A stretch of DNA of 64,000 bases from Pseudomonas gregormendelii (lineage in GTDB: Bacteria; Pseudomonadota; Gammaproteobacteria; Pseudomonadales; Pseudomonadaceae), in assembly GCF_017114825.1 (NCBI RefSeq), contig NZ_JADEVO010000026.1, positions 1 through 64,000 of the forward strand, read 5' to 3'. This document shows, in pieces, positions 52,753-61,409 of this stretch. The notes under the pieces are model-generated. The model did not search any database. It was given only the letters and a program-made list of their open reading frames with translations, and was not told the DNA's origin. A program made the translations under genes and the position numbers. Every line of letters starts with the position of its first letter. Within the stretch, counting starts at the first letter, position 1.

Positions 52753-52829
52753 GTAGGAGCTGTCGAAGGCTGCGATCTTTTGGTCTTCAAAAGCAAAATC
52801 AAAAGATCGCAGCCTTCGGCAGCTCCTAT
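52753..52829. repeat. paired REP hairpin, GATCGCAGCC family
   Basis: Arms GTAGGAGCTGTCGAAGGCTG (52753 onwards, to 52781) and the inverse at 52801-52829 differ at two positions. It lies between acs and pgi and is the closest relative of the element at 466-541. Confidence 0.85.
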
Positions 52830-52861
52830 AAGGTTAGTACCCCCGCAGGAACGGCGTCAGG

Positions 52862-54526
52862 TTAACCGCGGTGACGACCGCGGAAGTAGTTGATCAGACC
52901 TTGTGTAGAGGCATCGTCAGCCGGCGTTTCTTCGCTGCCAACCAGACGGTTGTAAACGCCTTTGCCCAGCTCCTTGCCCAGCTCCACACCCCATTGGTCA
53001 AAGGCGTTGATGCCCCAGATCACGCTCTGCACGAAGACTTTATGCTCGTACATCGCCACCAGCGCGCCGAGACGACGCGGGCTGATGCGCTCTACCACGA
53101 GGGTGTTGCTCGGACGATTGCCCGGTATCACCTTGTGCGGCGCGATCTTGTGTACGTCTTCTTCGCTCACGCCTTTGTCGCGCAGTTCTGCTTCGGCTTC
53201 GGCGAGGGTCTTGCCGAGCATCAGTGCCTGGCTCTGGGACAGGCAGTTGGCGTACAGCCACTGGTGATGGTCGGATACCGGGTTGAAGCTGACGATCGGC
53301 ACGATGAAGTCCGCCGGGATCAGTTGAGTGCCCTGGTGCAGCAGCTGGTGATAGGCGTGCTGGCCGTTGCAACCAACGCCGCCCCAGATGACCGGCCCGG
53401 TGTCAGTGTTAACCGGCGTGCCATCCTGGCGGACGCTCTTGCCATTGGATTCCATGTCCAGCTGCTGCAAGTGCTTGGTGATGTTGCGCAGGTAGTGGTC
53501 GTACGGCAGGATCGCGTGGCTCTGCGCGCCCCAGAAGTTGCCGTACCAGACGCCGAGCAATGCCAGCAGCACCGGCATGTTCTGTTCGAAAGGTGCGCTC
53601 TGGAAATGCTGGTCCATGGTGTAGGCACCCGACAGCAGTTCCTTGAAGTTCGACATGCCAATGGCGAGGGCGATCGGCAGGCCGATGGCCGACCACAGCG
53701 AGTAACGCCCGCCAACCCAGTCCCACATCGGGAAGATGTTTTCTTCGCGAATACCAAAGGCCACGGCAGCGGCGTTGTTGCTCGAAACCGCGATGAAGTG
53801 GCGATACAGCTCGGCTTCCGAACCACCCTGGGCGAGGTACCAGGCGCGTGCAGCCTGGGCGTTCTTCAGGGTCTCGAGGGTATTGAAGGATTTGGACGAG
53901 ACGATGAACAGCGTGGTCTCGGCCCGCAGCTTCATGGTCAGTTCGTGAAATTCGCTGCCGTCGATGTTCGCCAGGTAATGGCAGCGCACGCCTTTCTGGG
54001 CGTAGGACAACAGTGCTTCGGACACCAGCTCCGGGCCGAGGAACGAGCCGCCGATGCCGATGTTCACCACGTCAGTGATTGGCTTCTCGGTGTAACCGCG
54101 CCACAGACCGTCGTGGATGCGGCCCACGAGATCGGTGATCTGGTTCAACACCTTATGTACTTCCGGCATCACATTGACGCCGTTGACCGACAACTTGTCG
54201 CCTACGGGGCGACGCAGGGCGGTGTGCAATGCAGGGCGCCCTTCGGACGAGTTGACGATTTCGCCTTCGAACAGCGACTTGATCGCGCCCTTGAGGTCGA
54301 CTTCATTGGCCAGGCCCACCAGCAGGTTGCGGGTCTCGGCGTTGATCAGATTCTTTGAATAGTCGAGAAACAGGCCGCAGCTGCTGAGGGTGAATTGCGT
54401 GAAGCGCTGCGGATCGGCATTAAACGCTTCGCGCATGCTGAAATCCTGCATGGCTTGGCGGTGATCATTCAACGCTTGCCAGGCGGGCAGAGCGGTCACG
54501 TCGTGAGGAGTGCGGTAGTACGCCAT
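52862..54526 (-). CDS. pgi: glucose-6-phosphate isomerase
   Basis: The 554-residue enzyme interconverts glucose 6-phosphate and fructose 6-phosphate; in pseudomonads it works in the Entner-Doudoroff cycle and gluconeogenesis. Family signatures are present: NIGIGGSFLGPELVSEAL near residue 153, VSSKSFNTLETL and GGVGCNGQHAYHQLLHQG near 380. An AAAAGGAAA site lies upstream of the ATG. panD precedes it. Confidence 0.96.
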   Translation of the reverse strand: MAYYRTPHDVTALPAWQALNDHRQAMQDFSMREAFNADPQRFTQFTLSSCGLFLDYSKNLINAETRNLLVGLANEVDLKGAIKSLFEGEIVNSSEGRPALHTALRRPVGDKLSVNGVNVMPEVHKVLNQITDLVGRIHDGLWRGYTEKPITDVVNIGIGGSFLGPELVSEALLSYAQKGVRCHYLANIDGSEFHELTMKLRAETTLFIVSSKSFNTLETLKNAQAARAWYLAQGGSEAELYRHFIAVSSNNAAAVAFGIREENIFPMWDWVGGRYSLWSAIGLPIALAIGMSNFKELLSGAYTMDQHFQSAPFEQNMPVLLALLGVWYGNFWGAQSHAILPYDHYLRNITKHLQQLDMESNGKSVRQDGTPVNTDTGPVIWGGVGCNGQHAYHQLLHQGTQLIPADFIVPIVSFNPVSDHHQWLYANCLSQSQALMLGKTLAEAEAELRDKGVSEEDVHKIAPHKVIPGNRPSNTLVVERISPRRLGALVAMYEHKVFVQSVIWGINAFDQWGVELGKELGKGVYNRLVGSEETPADDASTQGLINYFRGRHRG

Positions 54527-54755
54527 CGCTGCGGGTTTCCTTTTTACTTGAACGGCTTTTGAACACTAAAAATACCGGATCGCTGCGGGTGGGCGTCCGG
54601 TCAACTGCGTCGTCACGTTTTCGTGGCGCAGGGCGAATACAGTAACTCTCGCGCTGCAATCTGTCTTGACTTTGTCTGACCCGTCCCCGGTACTTTTTTA
54701 TACATGAAGACTGGGGCGAGCCGACAAACGGAAGGAAAAGGTGTTTCTGGTTCGA

Positions 54756-55136
54756 TCAGGCGACCTGAACCGGGATGGCGTTGCTGGTGTGGCTCAGTTC
54801 GTTACCTGGTGCCATGTAGAGCATGCGCGGCTTGAAGTTGAGCAGCTCGGCTTCGCTGTAATGGGCGTAGGCGCAGATGATCACTCGATCGCCGACCTTG
54901 GCCTTGTGGGCAGCGGCACCATTGACCGATATCATGCGCGAGCCTTCTTCCCCGCGGATCGCGTAGGTGGTGAAGCGCTCGCCGTTGTCGACGTTGTAGA
55001 TCTGGATCTGTTCGTACTCACGGATGCCGGACAGGTCCAGCCATTCGCCGTCGATGGCGCAAGAGCCTTCGTAATCGAGAACAGCGTGGGTGACTTCGGC
55101 GCGATGCAGCTTGGCCTTGAGCATGATGGCGTGCAT
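54756..55136 (-). CDS. panD: aspartate 1-decarboxylase
   Basis: The 126-residue pyruvoyl enzyme makes beta-alanine for pantothenate. The self-cleavage site G24-S25 is present in DYEGSCAIDG, along with RFTTYAIRGEEGSR and NGAAAHKAKVGDRVIICAY. It is the third gene of panB-panC-panD. Confidence 0.96.
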   Translation of the reverse strand: MHAIMLKAKLHRAEVTHAVLDYEGSCAIDGEWLDLSGIREYEQIQIYNVDNGERFTTYAIRGEEGSRMISVNGAAAHKAKVGDRVIICAYAHYSEAELLNFKPRMLYMAPGNELSHTSNAIPVQVA

Positions 55137-55188
55137 TTTTTTGTTATCCCGGGTCGAAATTGGGTAGTGAAAGCTGAGGCAGATCCCA

Positions 55189-55215
55189 TGTGGAAGCGAG
55201 CAAACCCGCTCCCAG
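55189..55215. repeat. imperfect REP palindrome
   Basis: TGTGGAAGCGAGCAAACCCG followed by CTCCCAG forms an imperfect palindrome of the GCGGGCTT family, in the panC-panD gap. Confidence 0.5.
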
Positions 55216-55229
55216 GGGGCGCGCGGTGC

Positions 55230-56090
55230 TTAGGCGGGCGCGTCCAGGTTCAGGTGCAGGTTGTCGATCAACCGGGTTGTGCCGAGGAACGCTGCGACCA
55301 GAATCACCACATCCCGATCCTCGGGAGTAGCGGGACGCAAGTTTTGCCCCTGGCGAATTTCCAGGTAATCAGGGCGCAGCCCGGCCGCTTGCAGTTGCTG
55401 CAACTTGGCGTGGATCAGCCCCGGATAGTCGCGATCCCCTTGCTTGATCGCCTCGGCGATCTCGCTCAGCGTGCGATACACAATCGGCGCGACGGCCCGC
55501 TGTTCTTCACTGAGGAACCCGTTACGCGATGACAATGCCAGGCCGTCGGCCGCACGCACGGTCGGCTCGCCGATGATCTGGATGGGCATATTCAGGTCAT
55601 GAACCAGTGACTTGATCACCGCCAGCTGCTGGAAGTCTTTCTGGCCGAAGATCGCCAGGTCCGGCTGAACCATGTTGAACAGCTTGCTGACGACCGTTGC
55701 CACGCCTTCGAAATGCCCAGGGCGGCTGGCGCCACACAAGCCTTCGGACAGTTGCGGCACACTGACCCGCGTCTGCCCGGCCATGCCATCGGGGTACATT
55801 TCCTCGACGCTCGGCGCGAACAGCAGGTGGCAGCCGGCCTGGAGCAGTTTTTCCTGGTCGGCGGCGAGGGTGCGCGGGTATTTGTCGAGGTCCTCGCCGG
55901 CGCCGAATTGCAGCGGATTGACGAAAATGCTCGCGACCACAAAATCCACCCGCTGGGTGGCCTTGGTCACCAGTGCGACATGGCCGCTGTGCAGGTTGCC
56001 CATGGTGGGCACAAAGCCGATACGTTTGCCTTCACTGCGGGCCCGCGCCACGGCGGCCCGGAGTTCGCGTACGGTTTTTACGGTGTTCAT
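55230..56090 (-). CDS. panC: pantothenate synthetase
   Basis: The 286-residue ligase joins pantoate and beta-alanine using ATP. The HIGH-like site is PTMGNLHSGHVALV near residue 28; FVASIFVNPLQFG and the KMSK-like LALSSRNGFLS are present. Its start overlaps the panB stop by four bases. Confidence 0.96.
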   Translation of the reverse strand: MNTVKTVRELRAAVARARSEGKRIGFVPTMGNLHSGHVALVTKATQRVDFVVASIFVNPLQFGAGEDLDKYPRTLAADQEKLLQAGCHLLFAPSVEEMYPDGMAGQTRVSVPQLSEGLCGASRPGHFEGVATVVSKLFNMVQPDLAIFGQKDFQQLAVIKSLVHDLNMPIQIIGEPTVRAADGLALSSRNGFLSEEQRAVAPIVYRTLSEIAEAIKQGDRDYPGLIHAKLQQLQAAGLRPDYLEIRQGQNLRPATPEDRDVVILVAAFLGTTRLIDNLHLNLDAPA

Positions 56091-56887
56091 GCAGAGAATC
56101 CGTGTTCGATGCCTGGGAAAGTCGCCGCTTTGACTTCAGCTACGTAGGCGCTCAAGGCCGCCTGGATGCTGGGTTGTCCGGTCATGAAGTTCTTCACGAA
56201 CTTGGGCACGCGCCCGGTGATGGACAGGCCCAGGATGTCGTGCAGCACCAATACCTGGCCGTCGGTCGCGTGACCTGCGCCGATGCCGATCACCGGGATT
56301 TTCACGGCGTGGGTGATTTCCTCGGCCAGCTCGCTCGGCACGCATTCCAGCAGCAGCATGGCCGCGCCGGCCTGTTCCAGGGAGATGGCGTCGGCACGCA
56401 TCTGCCGCGCCTGATTTTCGCTCCGGCCCTGGACCTTGTAACCGCCGAGCATGTTCACCGACTGCGGCGTCAACCCCATGTGCGCGCACACCGGAATACC
56501 GCGTTCAGCCAGCAGGCGAATCGAATCCGCGAGCCACAATGCGCCTTCGACCTTGACCATATGCGCACCGGCCTGCATCAACAGGGCGCTGTTGGTCATG
56601 GCTTGTTCAGTAGTGGCGTAGGCCATGAACGGCAGGTCGGCTAGGATCAATGCGTCCGAATTGCCGCGTTTGACGCAGGCCACGTGGTAAGCCATTTCTG
56701 CGGTGCTGACCGGCAGGGTGCTGTCGTGTCCTTGCAGGACCATGCCGAGGGAATCGCCCACCAGCAGCACTTCAACCCCGGCCTCATTGCAGGCGTTGGC
56801 GAATGTCGCGTCATAGCAGGTCAGCATGGTGATTTTTTCACCTTTTTGCTTGAGACCTTGCAGGGTGGTCAGGGTAATGGCTGGCAT
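56087..56887 (-). CDS. panB: 3-methyl-2-oxobutanoate hydroxymethyltransferase
   Basis: The 266-residue enzyme makes ketopantoate. ITMLTCYDATFANACNEAG, VGDSLGMVLQGHDSTLPV (metal-binding Asp) and VPVCAHMGLTPQSVN-type sequences are visible. Start 56887 (MPAITLTTLQG) matches relatives; the upstream ATG 56902 is less likely. It begins the panBCD operon, with a long 376-base upstream region that carries TGTTAC repeats and a REP pair. Confidence 0.95.
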   Translation of the reverse strand: MPAITLTTLQGLKQKGEKITMLTCYDATFANACNEAGVEVLLVGDSLGMVLQGHDSTLPVSTAEMAYHVACVKRGNSDALILADLPFMAYATTEQAMTNSALLMQAGAHMVKVEGALWLADSIRLLAERGIPVCAHMGLTPQSVNMLGGYKVQGRSENQARQMRADAISLEQAGAAMLLLECVPSELAEEITHAVKIPVIGIGAGHATDGQVLVLHDILGLSITGRVPKFVKNFMTGQPSIQAALSAYVAEVKAATFPGIEHGFSA

Positions 56888-57068
56888 CAAAAGGTTCCTC
56901 ATTCAGGCGCTGTGGAAACTACTGCGAGTAACGCGCGTGATTCTTCGTTGAATACAGGCGCACGGTCTGTTGTCGTGCTTTTATGGCCTGAATTGCGCCC
57001 TGTAACGCCGTGTTGACGGCGGCGGGACGCCTATAGTCGTGAGGAGAACCCGGGAAGTCAATTGCATG

Positions 57069-57108
57069 TGTTACCGGGTTGTTACGGCAGGGGTGTTACC
57101 GGGGTAAC
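57069..57108. promoter_or_regulatory. TGTTAC repeat cluster upstream of panB
   Basis: TGTTAC occurs at 57069-57074, 57080-57085 and 57094-57099, with an inverted GGTAAC at 57103-57108. The unit is the same hexamer as in the crcZ upstream elements. Confidence 0.45.
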
Positions 57109-57163
57109 TGATGCGATTCAGCAAGTTTTTATTGCTGCAGATCGTTGACGCGACATAAACCAT

Positions 57164-57253
57164 TGTGGGAGCGGGCTTGCCCGCGATAGCGACTTCAAAT
57201 TCAACATCAATGTTGACTGACGGTCCGCCATCGCGGGCAAGCCGGCTCCCACA
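57164..57253. repeat. paired REP element, GCGGGCTTGCCCGC family
   Basis: Arms TGTGGGAGCGGGCTTGCCCG (57164 onwards, to 57187) and its inverse at 57230-57253 are 42 bases apart. It directly follows the folK stop. Confidence 0.85.
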
Positions 57254-57263
57254 GGGATCTTTA

Positions 57264-57749
57264 TCAATTCAGAGGGAGGCGTTCCAGGCCGACGAACGGG
57301 CAGGCGAGAAGCAAGTCCTTGAGGCTGCGACCATCGGCCAAACGCAAATCCGCCGGTGCCAATTCGGCCAGCGGATAGAGAACGAAGGCCCGCTCCTGCA
57401 TCTGGTAGTGAGGCACTGTGAGGCGAGGCAGGTCGATCAGGCGATCGCCAAACAGCAGGATGTCGAGATCCAGCGTGCGCGGGCCCCAGCGTTCCAGGCG
57501 CTCGCGGCCTTGTCCGTTCTCGATGGCTTGCAGGGCATCGAGCAGTTCCAGCGGCTCGAGGGTGCTGTCGAGGGCGGCAGCCGCATTGGTGTAACGCGGT
57601 TGCCCGGGTAACAGCGAATCGCTTTGATAGAAAGCGGAAACCCCGGCCAGCGTGCTGTGCGGCAACTGCGCCAGCGCCTCGACGGCGCTGCGCAGTTGTT
57701 CGGCGGGGTCGGCCAGGTTGCTGCCCATGCCGATGTAGATGCGTTCCAT
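57264..57749 (-). CDS. folK: 6-hydroxymethyl-7,8-dihydropterin pyrophosphokinase
   Basis: The 161-residue HPPK of folate synthesis has YIGMGSNLADP at the N-terminus, RWGPRTLDLDILLFGD near residue 90 and LTVPHYQMQERAFVLYPL. ATG 57749 is chosen; it lies four bases after the pcnB stop. Confidence 0.95.
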   Translation of the reverse strand: MERIYIGMGSNLADPAEQLRSAVEALAQLPHSTLAGVSAFYQSDSLLPGQPRYTNAAAALDSTLEPLELLDALQAIENGQGRERLERWGPRTLDLDILLFGDRLIDLPRLTVPHYQMQERAFVLYPLAELAPADLRLADGRSLKDLLLACPFVGLERLPLN

Positions 57750-57752
57750 CAA

Positions 57753-59153
57753 TTACTCGCCGGTAGCGCTCGGGGCATCGGCCGCGCGTTTGCGCTTGGC
57801 GCCACCGCTGCGACGACGCTTGCGTGGGGCTCCGGTGCCTTCATCCTTGCCGCTGAGGTCGCGGATCATGTCGCGACGCTCGCTGTCGTTGGCATCCTGG
57901 TAGTCCGTCCACCATTCACCCAGGCCATCGGTCTGCTCACCCGCGCTTTCGCGCAACAGCAGGAAGTCGTAACCGGCGCGGAACCGCGGGTTGTCGAGCA
58001 ACAGGTCGGCACGTTTGCCGCTGCGGCGTGGCAGGCGTTCCTGCATGTCCCAGATCTCGCGGATCGGCATGGTGAAACGCTTCGGAATAGCGATCCGCTG
58101 GCACTGCTCGGCGATCAGCTCGTGGGCAGCTTCCTGCATCGCCGGAATCGGTGGCATGCCGCGCTCTTGCAGGCGCAGTACGCGGGCGGGGAGGGCCGGC
58201 CACAGCAGCGCGGCGAACAGGAACGCCGGCGTCACCGGCTTGTTCTGCTTGATGCGCAGATCAGTATTGACCAACGCCTCGCTGATCAGCGTGTGGGTGT
58301 AGGTCGGGTTGTATTCCAGCGCCTCGGCACTGGCCGGGAACAACGGATCGAACAGCTGCAGGTCCACCAGCATTTCAAAGGTGTCTGCGGCATGCCCGGA
58401 GAGGAACAGCTTGAGGACTTCCTCGAACAAGCGTGCCGACGGGATTTCCCGCAGCATCGGCGCCAGCTCGCGAATCGGCGCGGCGCTGTGCTTTTCGATG
58501 CCGAAATTGAGTTTGGCGGCGAAACGCACGGCTCTGAGCATCCGCACCGGATCTTCCTGGTAGCGTTGCTTGGGGTCGCCAATCAAGCGAATCAGGTGAT
58601 TGCGAATGTCGTGGACGCCGTTGGCGTAATCGAGGATGCGCTCACTGACCGGGTCGTAATACAGGGCATTGATGGTGAAGTCGCGACGTTGCGCGTCTTC
58701 TTCCAGGGTGCCGTAGACGTTGTCGCGCAGGATTCGCCCGGACTCGTTGCGGGAAGATTGATTGCTGTCTTCTTCCTCGTCGTTTTGCGGGTGATTGGCA
58801 CGGAAGGTCGCGACTTCAATGATTTCGCGGCCAAAGTGGATATGCACCAGCTTGAAACGGCGGCCAATGATCCGCGCATTGCGGAATTCGGCGCGGACCT
58901 GTTCTGGCGTGGCGCTGGTGGCGACGTCGAAATCCTTGGGCGTGATGCCGAGCATCATGTCCCGCACACAACCCCCTACCAGGTAGGCCTGGTAGCCGGC
59001 GTTTTGCAGGCGCTCGACGATATTCACCGCGTAACGGCTGAATTGACCCTTTTGCAGCGAGTGTTGGCCGCTGTTGAGCACTTCAGGCGTACTGCGAATG
59101 TGTTGCGTATGACGCTTGGGAGAACGGAATGACTGGAACAGCTTCTTCAGCAT
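57753..59153 (-). CDS. pcnB: poly(A) polymerase I
   Basis: The 466-residue nucleotidyltransferase adds A tails to RNA and so promotes decay. The catalytic motif YLVGGCVRDMMLG with DFDVATSATPEQV lies at 57-85; RRDFTINALYYDP and EDPVRMLRAVRFAAKL follow. The C-terminus is rich in Lys and Arg (RKRRRSGGAKRKRAA), as in other PcnB. Start 59153 (MLKKLFQSFRS) is chosen; the longer frame upstream runs through a REP. Confidence 0.95.
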   Translation of the reverse strand: MLKKLFQSFRSPKRHTQHIRSTPEVLNSGQHSLQKGQFSRYAVNIVERLQNAGYQAYLVGGCVRDMMLGITPKDFDVATSATPEQVRAEFRNARIIGRRFKLVHIHFGREIIEVATFRANHPQNDEEEDSNQSSRNESGRILRDNVYGTLEEDAQRRDFTINALYYDPVSERILDYANGVHDIRNHLIRLIGDPKQRYQEDPVRMLRAVRFAAKLNFGIEKHSAAPIRELAPMLREIPSARLFEEVLKLFLSGHAADTFEMLVDLQLFDPLFPASAEALEYNPTYTHTLISEALVNTDLRIKQNKPVTPAFLFAALLWPALPARVLRLQERGMPPIPAMQEAAHELIAEQCQRIAIPKRFTMPIREIWDMQERLPRRSGKRADLLLDNPRFRAGYDFLLLRESAGEQTDGLGEWWTDYQDANDSERRDMIRDLSGKDEGTGAPRKRRRSGGAKRKRAADAPSATGE

Positions 59154-59260
59154 GGGATGCACTGTTTGAAGGAATGTTCGGCCATAACGAAGAATGACCG
59201 CATGATGGCCCGGGATTCTAGCATTTAGTCGAGGGATGGTGTAGGACGCAGGCGATATGA

Positions 59261-59365
59261 CCTGTAGGAGCGAGCTTGCTCGCGAAAAATGTGATCGGTA
59301 ACGCGGTTGGCCTAGGGCCCCATCGGTGCCTGAAGGTTCATCGCGAGCAAGCTCGCTCGTACAGG
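59261..59365. repeat. paired REP element between crcZ and pcnB
   Basis: Arms CCTGTAGGAGCGAGCTTGCT (59261 onwards, to 59285) and its inverse at 59341-59365 are 55 bases apart. One mismatch lies in the distal arm (CTCGTACAGG). Confidence 0.85.
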
Positions 59366-59382
59366 TAAGGCAAATCGCAGAA

Positions 59383-59751
59383 ACCACAAGGGGAGCCGAA
59401 GCTCCCCAAGAAGTAGTTGCATGCTCTATTTTTATTATTGGTTTCGGGCTTTTTGTTTTTGTTAAGTGCCCTCGTCATGAAGCTTTTCCTTCATGACCCT
59501 CCCAATCGGGAGCCAAGAGCAAACGGATTGCTTTGGTCGCTGTGCTGCAGTGATCTATCGATCCAACCAGTTCAGGCTCTGTCTTAGGACAGTTTTTGTT
59601 GTTCTCGGCCTGGTCGTGGGGCAAGCCCCAAATACAACGCCTCTCCAAAAGAATCAGTTAGCTGCGCCTCTCGCCGTCTTGTTTTTATTGTGCGTGAGTC
59701 GATTCGTCTTATTTTTATTGTCTTGTGCATTGCTTGTTATTGTTCTTGTAC
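59383..59751 (-). ncRNA. crcZ: CrcZ small RNA
   Basis: The position between cbrB and pcnB, same strand, is that of crcZ in P. aeruginosa and P. putida. The transcript would start near 59751, about 12 bases after the -12 element, and end at the hairpin GGGGAGC-TTCG-GCTCCCC (59407-59390). It contains about six A-rich blocks of the AAN-repeat type, such as AAGAACAATAACAA, AATAAAAATAA, AACAACAAAAA and AACAAAAACAAAAA, which bind Hfq with Crc and so relieve catabolite repression. The length of about 370 bases is close to the known form. Ends are estimates. Confidence 0.88.
59390..59407 (-). terminator. terminator of crcZ
   Basis: GGGGAGC-TTCG-GCTCCCC is a perfect stem with a UUCG tetraloop, followed on the minus strand by TTGTGGTTTC. 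The T tract is imperfect. Confidence 0.75.
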
Positions 59752-59760
59752 CAGACATAT

Positions 59761-59776
59761 AGCAGGGTGCGTGCCA
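59761..59776 (-). promoter_or_regulatory. sigma-54 promoter of crcZ
   Basis: On the minus strand TGGCACG-CACC-CTGCT has the invariant GG and GC with 12-base spacing and a single mismatch to TGGCACG-N4-TTGCT. It depends on RpoN and presumably CbrB. Confidence 0.9.
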
Positions 59777-59834
59777 ACTTTTGTGAAACCCAGCAAAACA
59801 AGGGGTTAGGCTGGCTATCGGGCTTTTCGAGGGC

Positions 59835-59875
59835 CAAAAAAAGCCGGGGCTTCGTTACCGTAAGCCCCGGCTTCT
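59835..59875 (-). terminator. terminator of cbrB
   Basis: AAGCCGGGGCTTACGG and the matching arm AAGCCCCGGCTT are followed on the minus strand by TTTTT. It isolates cbrB from crcZ, so crcZ relies on its own promoter. Confidence 0.85.
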
Positions 59876-59925
59876 GTTACGTGAAAAACCTCAGGTAACA
59901 GTTTTTTCACACATTCACCTGTTAC
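59875..59925. promoter_or_regulatory. CbrB-type upstream elements of crcZ
   Basis: TGTTAC (59875-59880), 14 bases, GTAACA (59895-59900) forms a dyad about 100-125 bases upstream of the crcZ -24 element. A further TGTTAC lies at 59920-59925. Such TGTTAC/GTAACA elements have been described for CbrB. Confidence 0.7.
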
Positions 59926-59947
59926 CCGCACACTCGACAGCTGTCAT

Positions 59948-61387
59948 TCAGCTCTCGCTGGCTACCCCGGTCTTGCGCCGCGGAATGCCCAGGCGTTGCC
60001 GGCGTTCCCACAGGCATTTACGGCTAACGCCGAGTTTGCGAGCCAGTTCGGTCTCGGTCATGTGGTCCTGGTGCTCGAGCACGAAGTGCTGGAAGTAGTC
60101 TTCCAGTGACAGGTCCTCGGTCGGCTCATGGCTGGTGTTACCCGGTCCATTACCCTGCTGCGGCGACAGGCCGATGAACTCATCGTCGTCAAGGTCGTTC
60201 AACTCGATGTCGATTCCCAGCAGTTCGGCGGAAATTTCCGGGCTCTCGCACAGAATCACTGCGCGCTCCACCGCGTTTTCCAGTTCACGAACGTTACCTG
60301 GCCAGGAGTAGTGTCGAATGGCCTGTTCGGCATCCGGGGCGAACTTGAGATCAGTGCGATTGACCCGCGCGCTCTGGCGAGCCAGGAAGGCGGTGGCGAT
60401 CTCGTTGACGTCGGCACCCCGTTCGCGCAGCGCCGGCAATTTCAAGGCGATAACGTGCAGGCGGTAGTACAGGTCTTCACGGAACTGGCCAATTTTAGCC
60501 AGGCTCTTGAGGTCCCGGTGGGTCGCGGCGATCAGGCGTACATCGACCTTCTGCGACTGAACGGAACCGACCCGGCGGATTTCGCCTTCCTGCAACACTC
60601 GTAACAGGCGCGCCTGGGCTTCCAGTGGCAGTTCGCCGATTTCATCGAGGAACAGGGTGCCGCCATCGGCTGCTTCGACCAAGCCGGCACGACCGGCACT
60701 GGCGCCGGTGAATGCGCCTTTCTCGTGACCAAACAGCTCGGACTCGATCAAGCTTTCCGGAATCGCAGCGCAGTTCACCGAAATCATCGGTGCCTTGGCA
60801 CGTCGGGACAGGTTGTGCAGGGCCCGAGCCACCAGTTCTTTACCGGTACCGGACTCACCCTGGATCAGGACATTGGAGTCGGTTGGCGCCACTTTGCGGA
60901 TCTTGCTGTAGAGATCCTGCATGGGCGGGCACGAACCGATGATGCCGATCTCGCCATTGCTGTTGTCGGCTCCGTTTTTCGCCGCGCCAGGCGTGGCCTT
61001 GCCGGTCAGCGGCTCAGCGCCACTGCTCTGCAGCGATTGGCGGTCGCGCAGGATACGCGCGACAGCCTGGAGCATTTCGTCGTGATCGAAAGGCTTGGCG
61101 ATGTAGTCCACCGCGCCCATCTTCATCGAGTCGACTGCCGAGCGCAGGCTTGCGTAACTCGTCATGATCAGCACGGGAGTGCCCTGGCCGAGCTTGATCA
61201 GCTCGGTGCCCGGTGCGCCCGGTAAACGCAGATCACTGACGATCAGGTCGAACGTGGGGATAGTGAATCGTTCTTGTGCTTCCTGCACAGAACCGGCTTC
61301 GCTGACCTGGTACTGGTTACGTTCCAGCAGGCGGCGCAAGGCGGAGCGGATAATTGTTTCGTCTTCGACGATCAAAATGTGCGGCAT
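59948..61387 (-). CDS. cbrB: sigma-54 response regulator CbrB
   Basis: The 479-residue NtrC-family activator has a receiver domain (D52 in IVSDLRLPG), an AAA+ domain with GESGTGKE, a complete GAFTGA loop (GHEKGAFTGASAG) and a C-terminal Fis-type helix-turn-helix (TETELARKLGVSRKCLWERR in parts). It controls crcZ and genes for use of poor carbon and nitrogen sources. It follows cbrA by 22 bases. Confidence 0.96.
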   Translation of the reverse strand: MPHILIVEDETIIRSALRRLLERNQYQVSEAGSVQEAQERFTIPTFDLIVSDLRLPGAPGTELIKLGQGTPVLIMTSYASLRSAVDSMKMGAVDYIAKPFDHDEMLQAVARILRDRQSLQSSGAEPLTGKATPGAAKNGADNSNGEIGIIGSCPPMQDLYSKIRKVAPTDSNVLIQGESGTGKELVARALHNLSRRAKAPMISVNCAAIPESLIESELFGHEKGAFTGASAGRAGLVEAADGGTLFLDEIGELPLEAQARLLRVLQEGEIRRVGSVQSQKVDVRLIAATHRDLKSLAKIGQFREDLYYRLHVIALKLPALRERGADVNEIATAFLARQSARVNRTDLKFAPDAEQAIRHYSWPGNVRELENAVERAVILCESPEISAELLGIDIELNDLDDDEFIGLSPQQGNGPGNTSHEPTEDLSLEDYFQHFVLEHQDHMTETELARKLGVSRKCLWERRQRLGIPRRKTGVASES

Positions 61388-61409
61388 TGATTCGATACTC
61401 TCGACGGTC

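Larger units (their letters stand above)
56888..57263. other. folK-panB intergenic stretch
   Basis: No gene is seen here. It holds a REP pair (57164-57253), a cluster of TGTTAC units (57069-57108) and, on the minus strand, TTGACT about 17 bases before GACTAT, a possible weak promoter for panB. Confidence 0.55.

Noticed and set aside
59154..59387. N-terminal extension of pcnB
   Set aside because: The added residues come from a REP arm and the spacer; the conserved start is MLKKLFQSFRS at 59153.
59493..59762. An 89-codon plus-strand frame between pcnB and cbrB
   Set aside because: It lies antisense to crcZ, has no ribosome-binding site, and ends in a hydrophobic stretch produced by the A-rich blocks of the sRNA read backwards.
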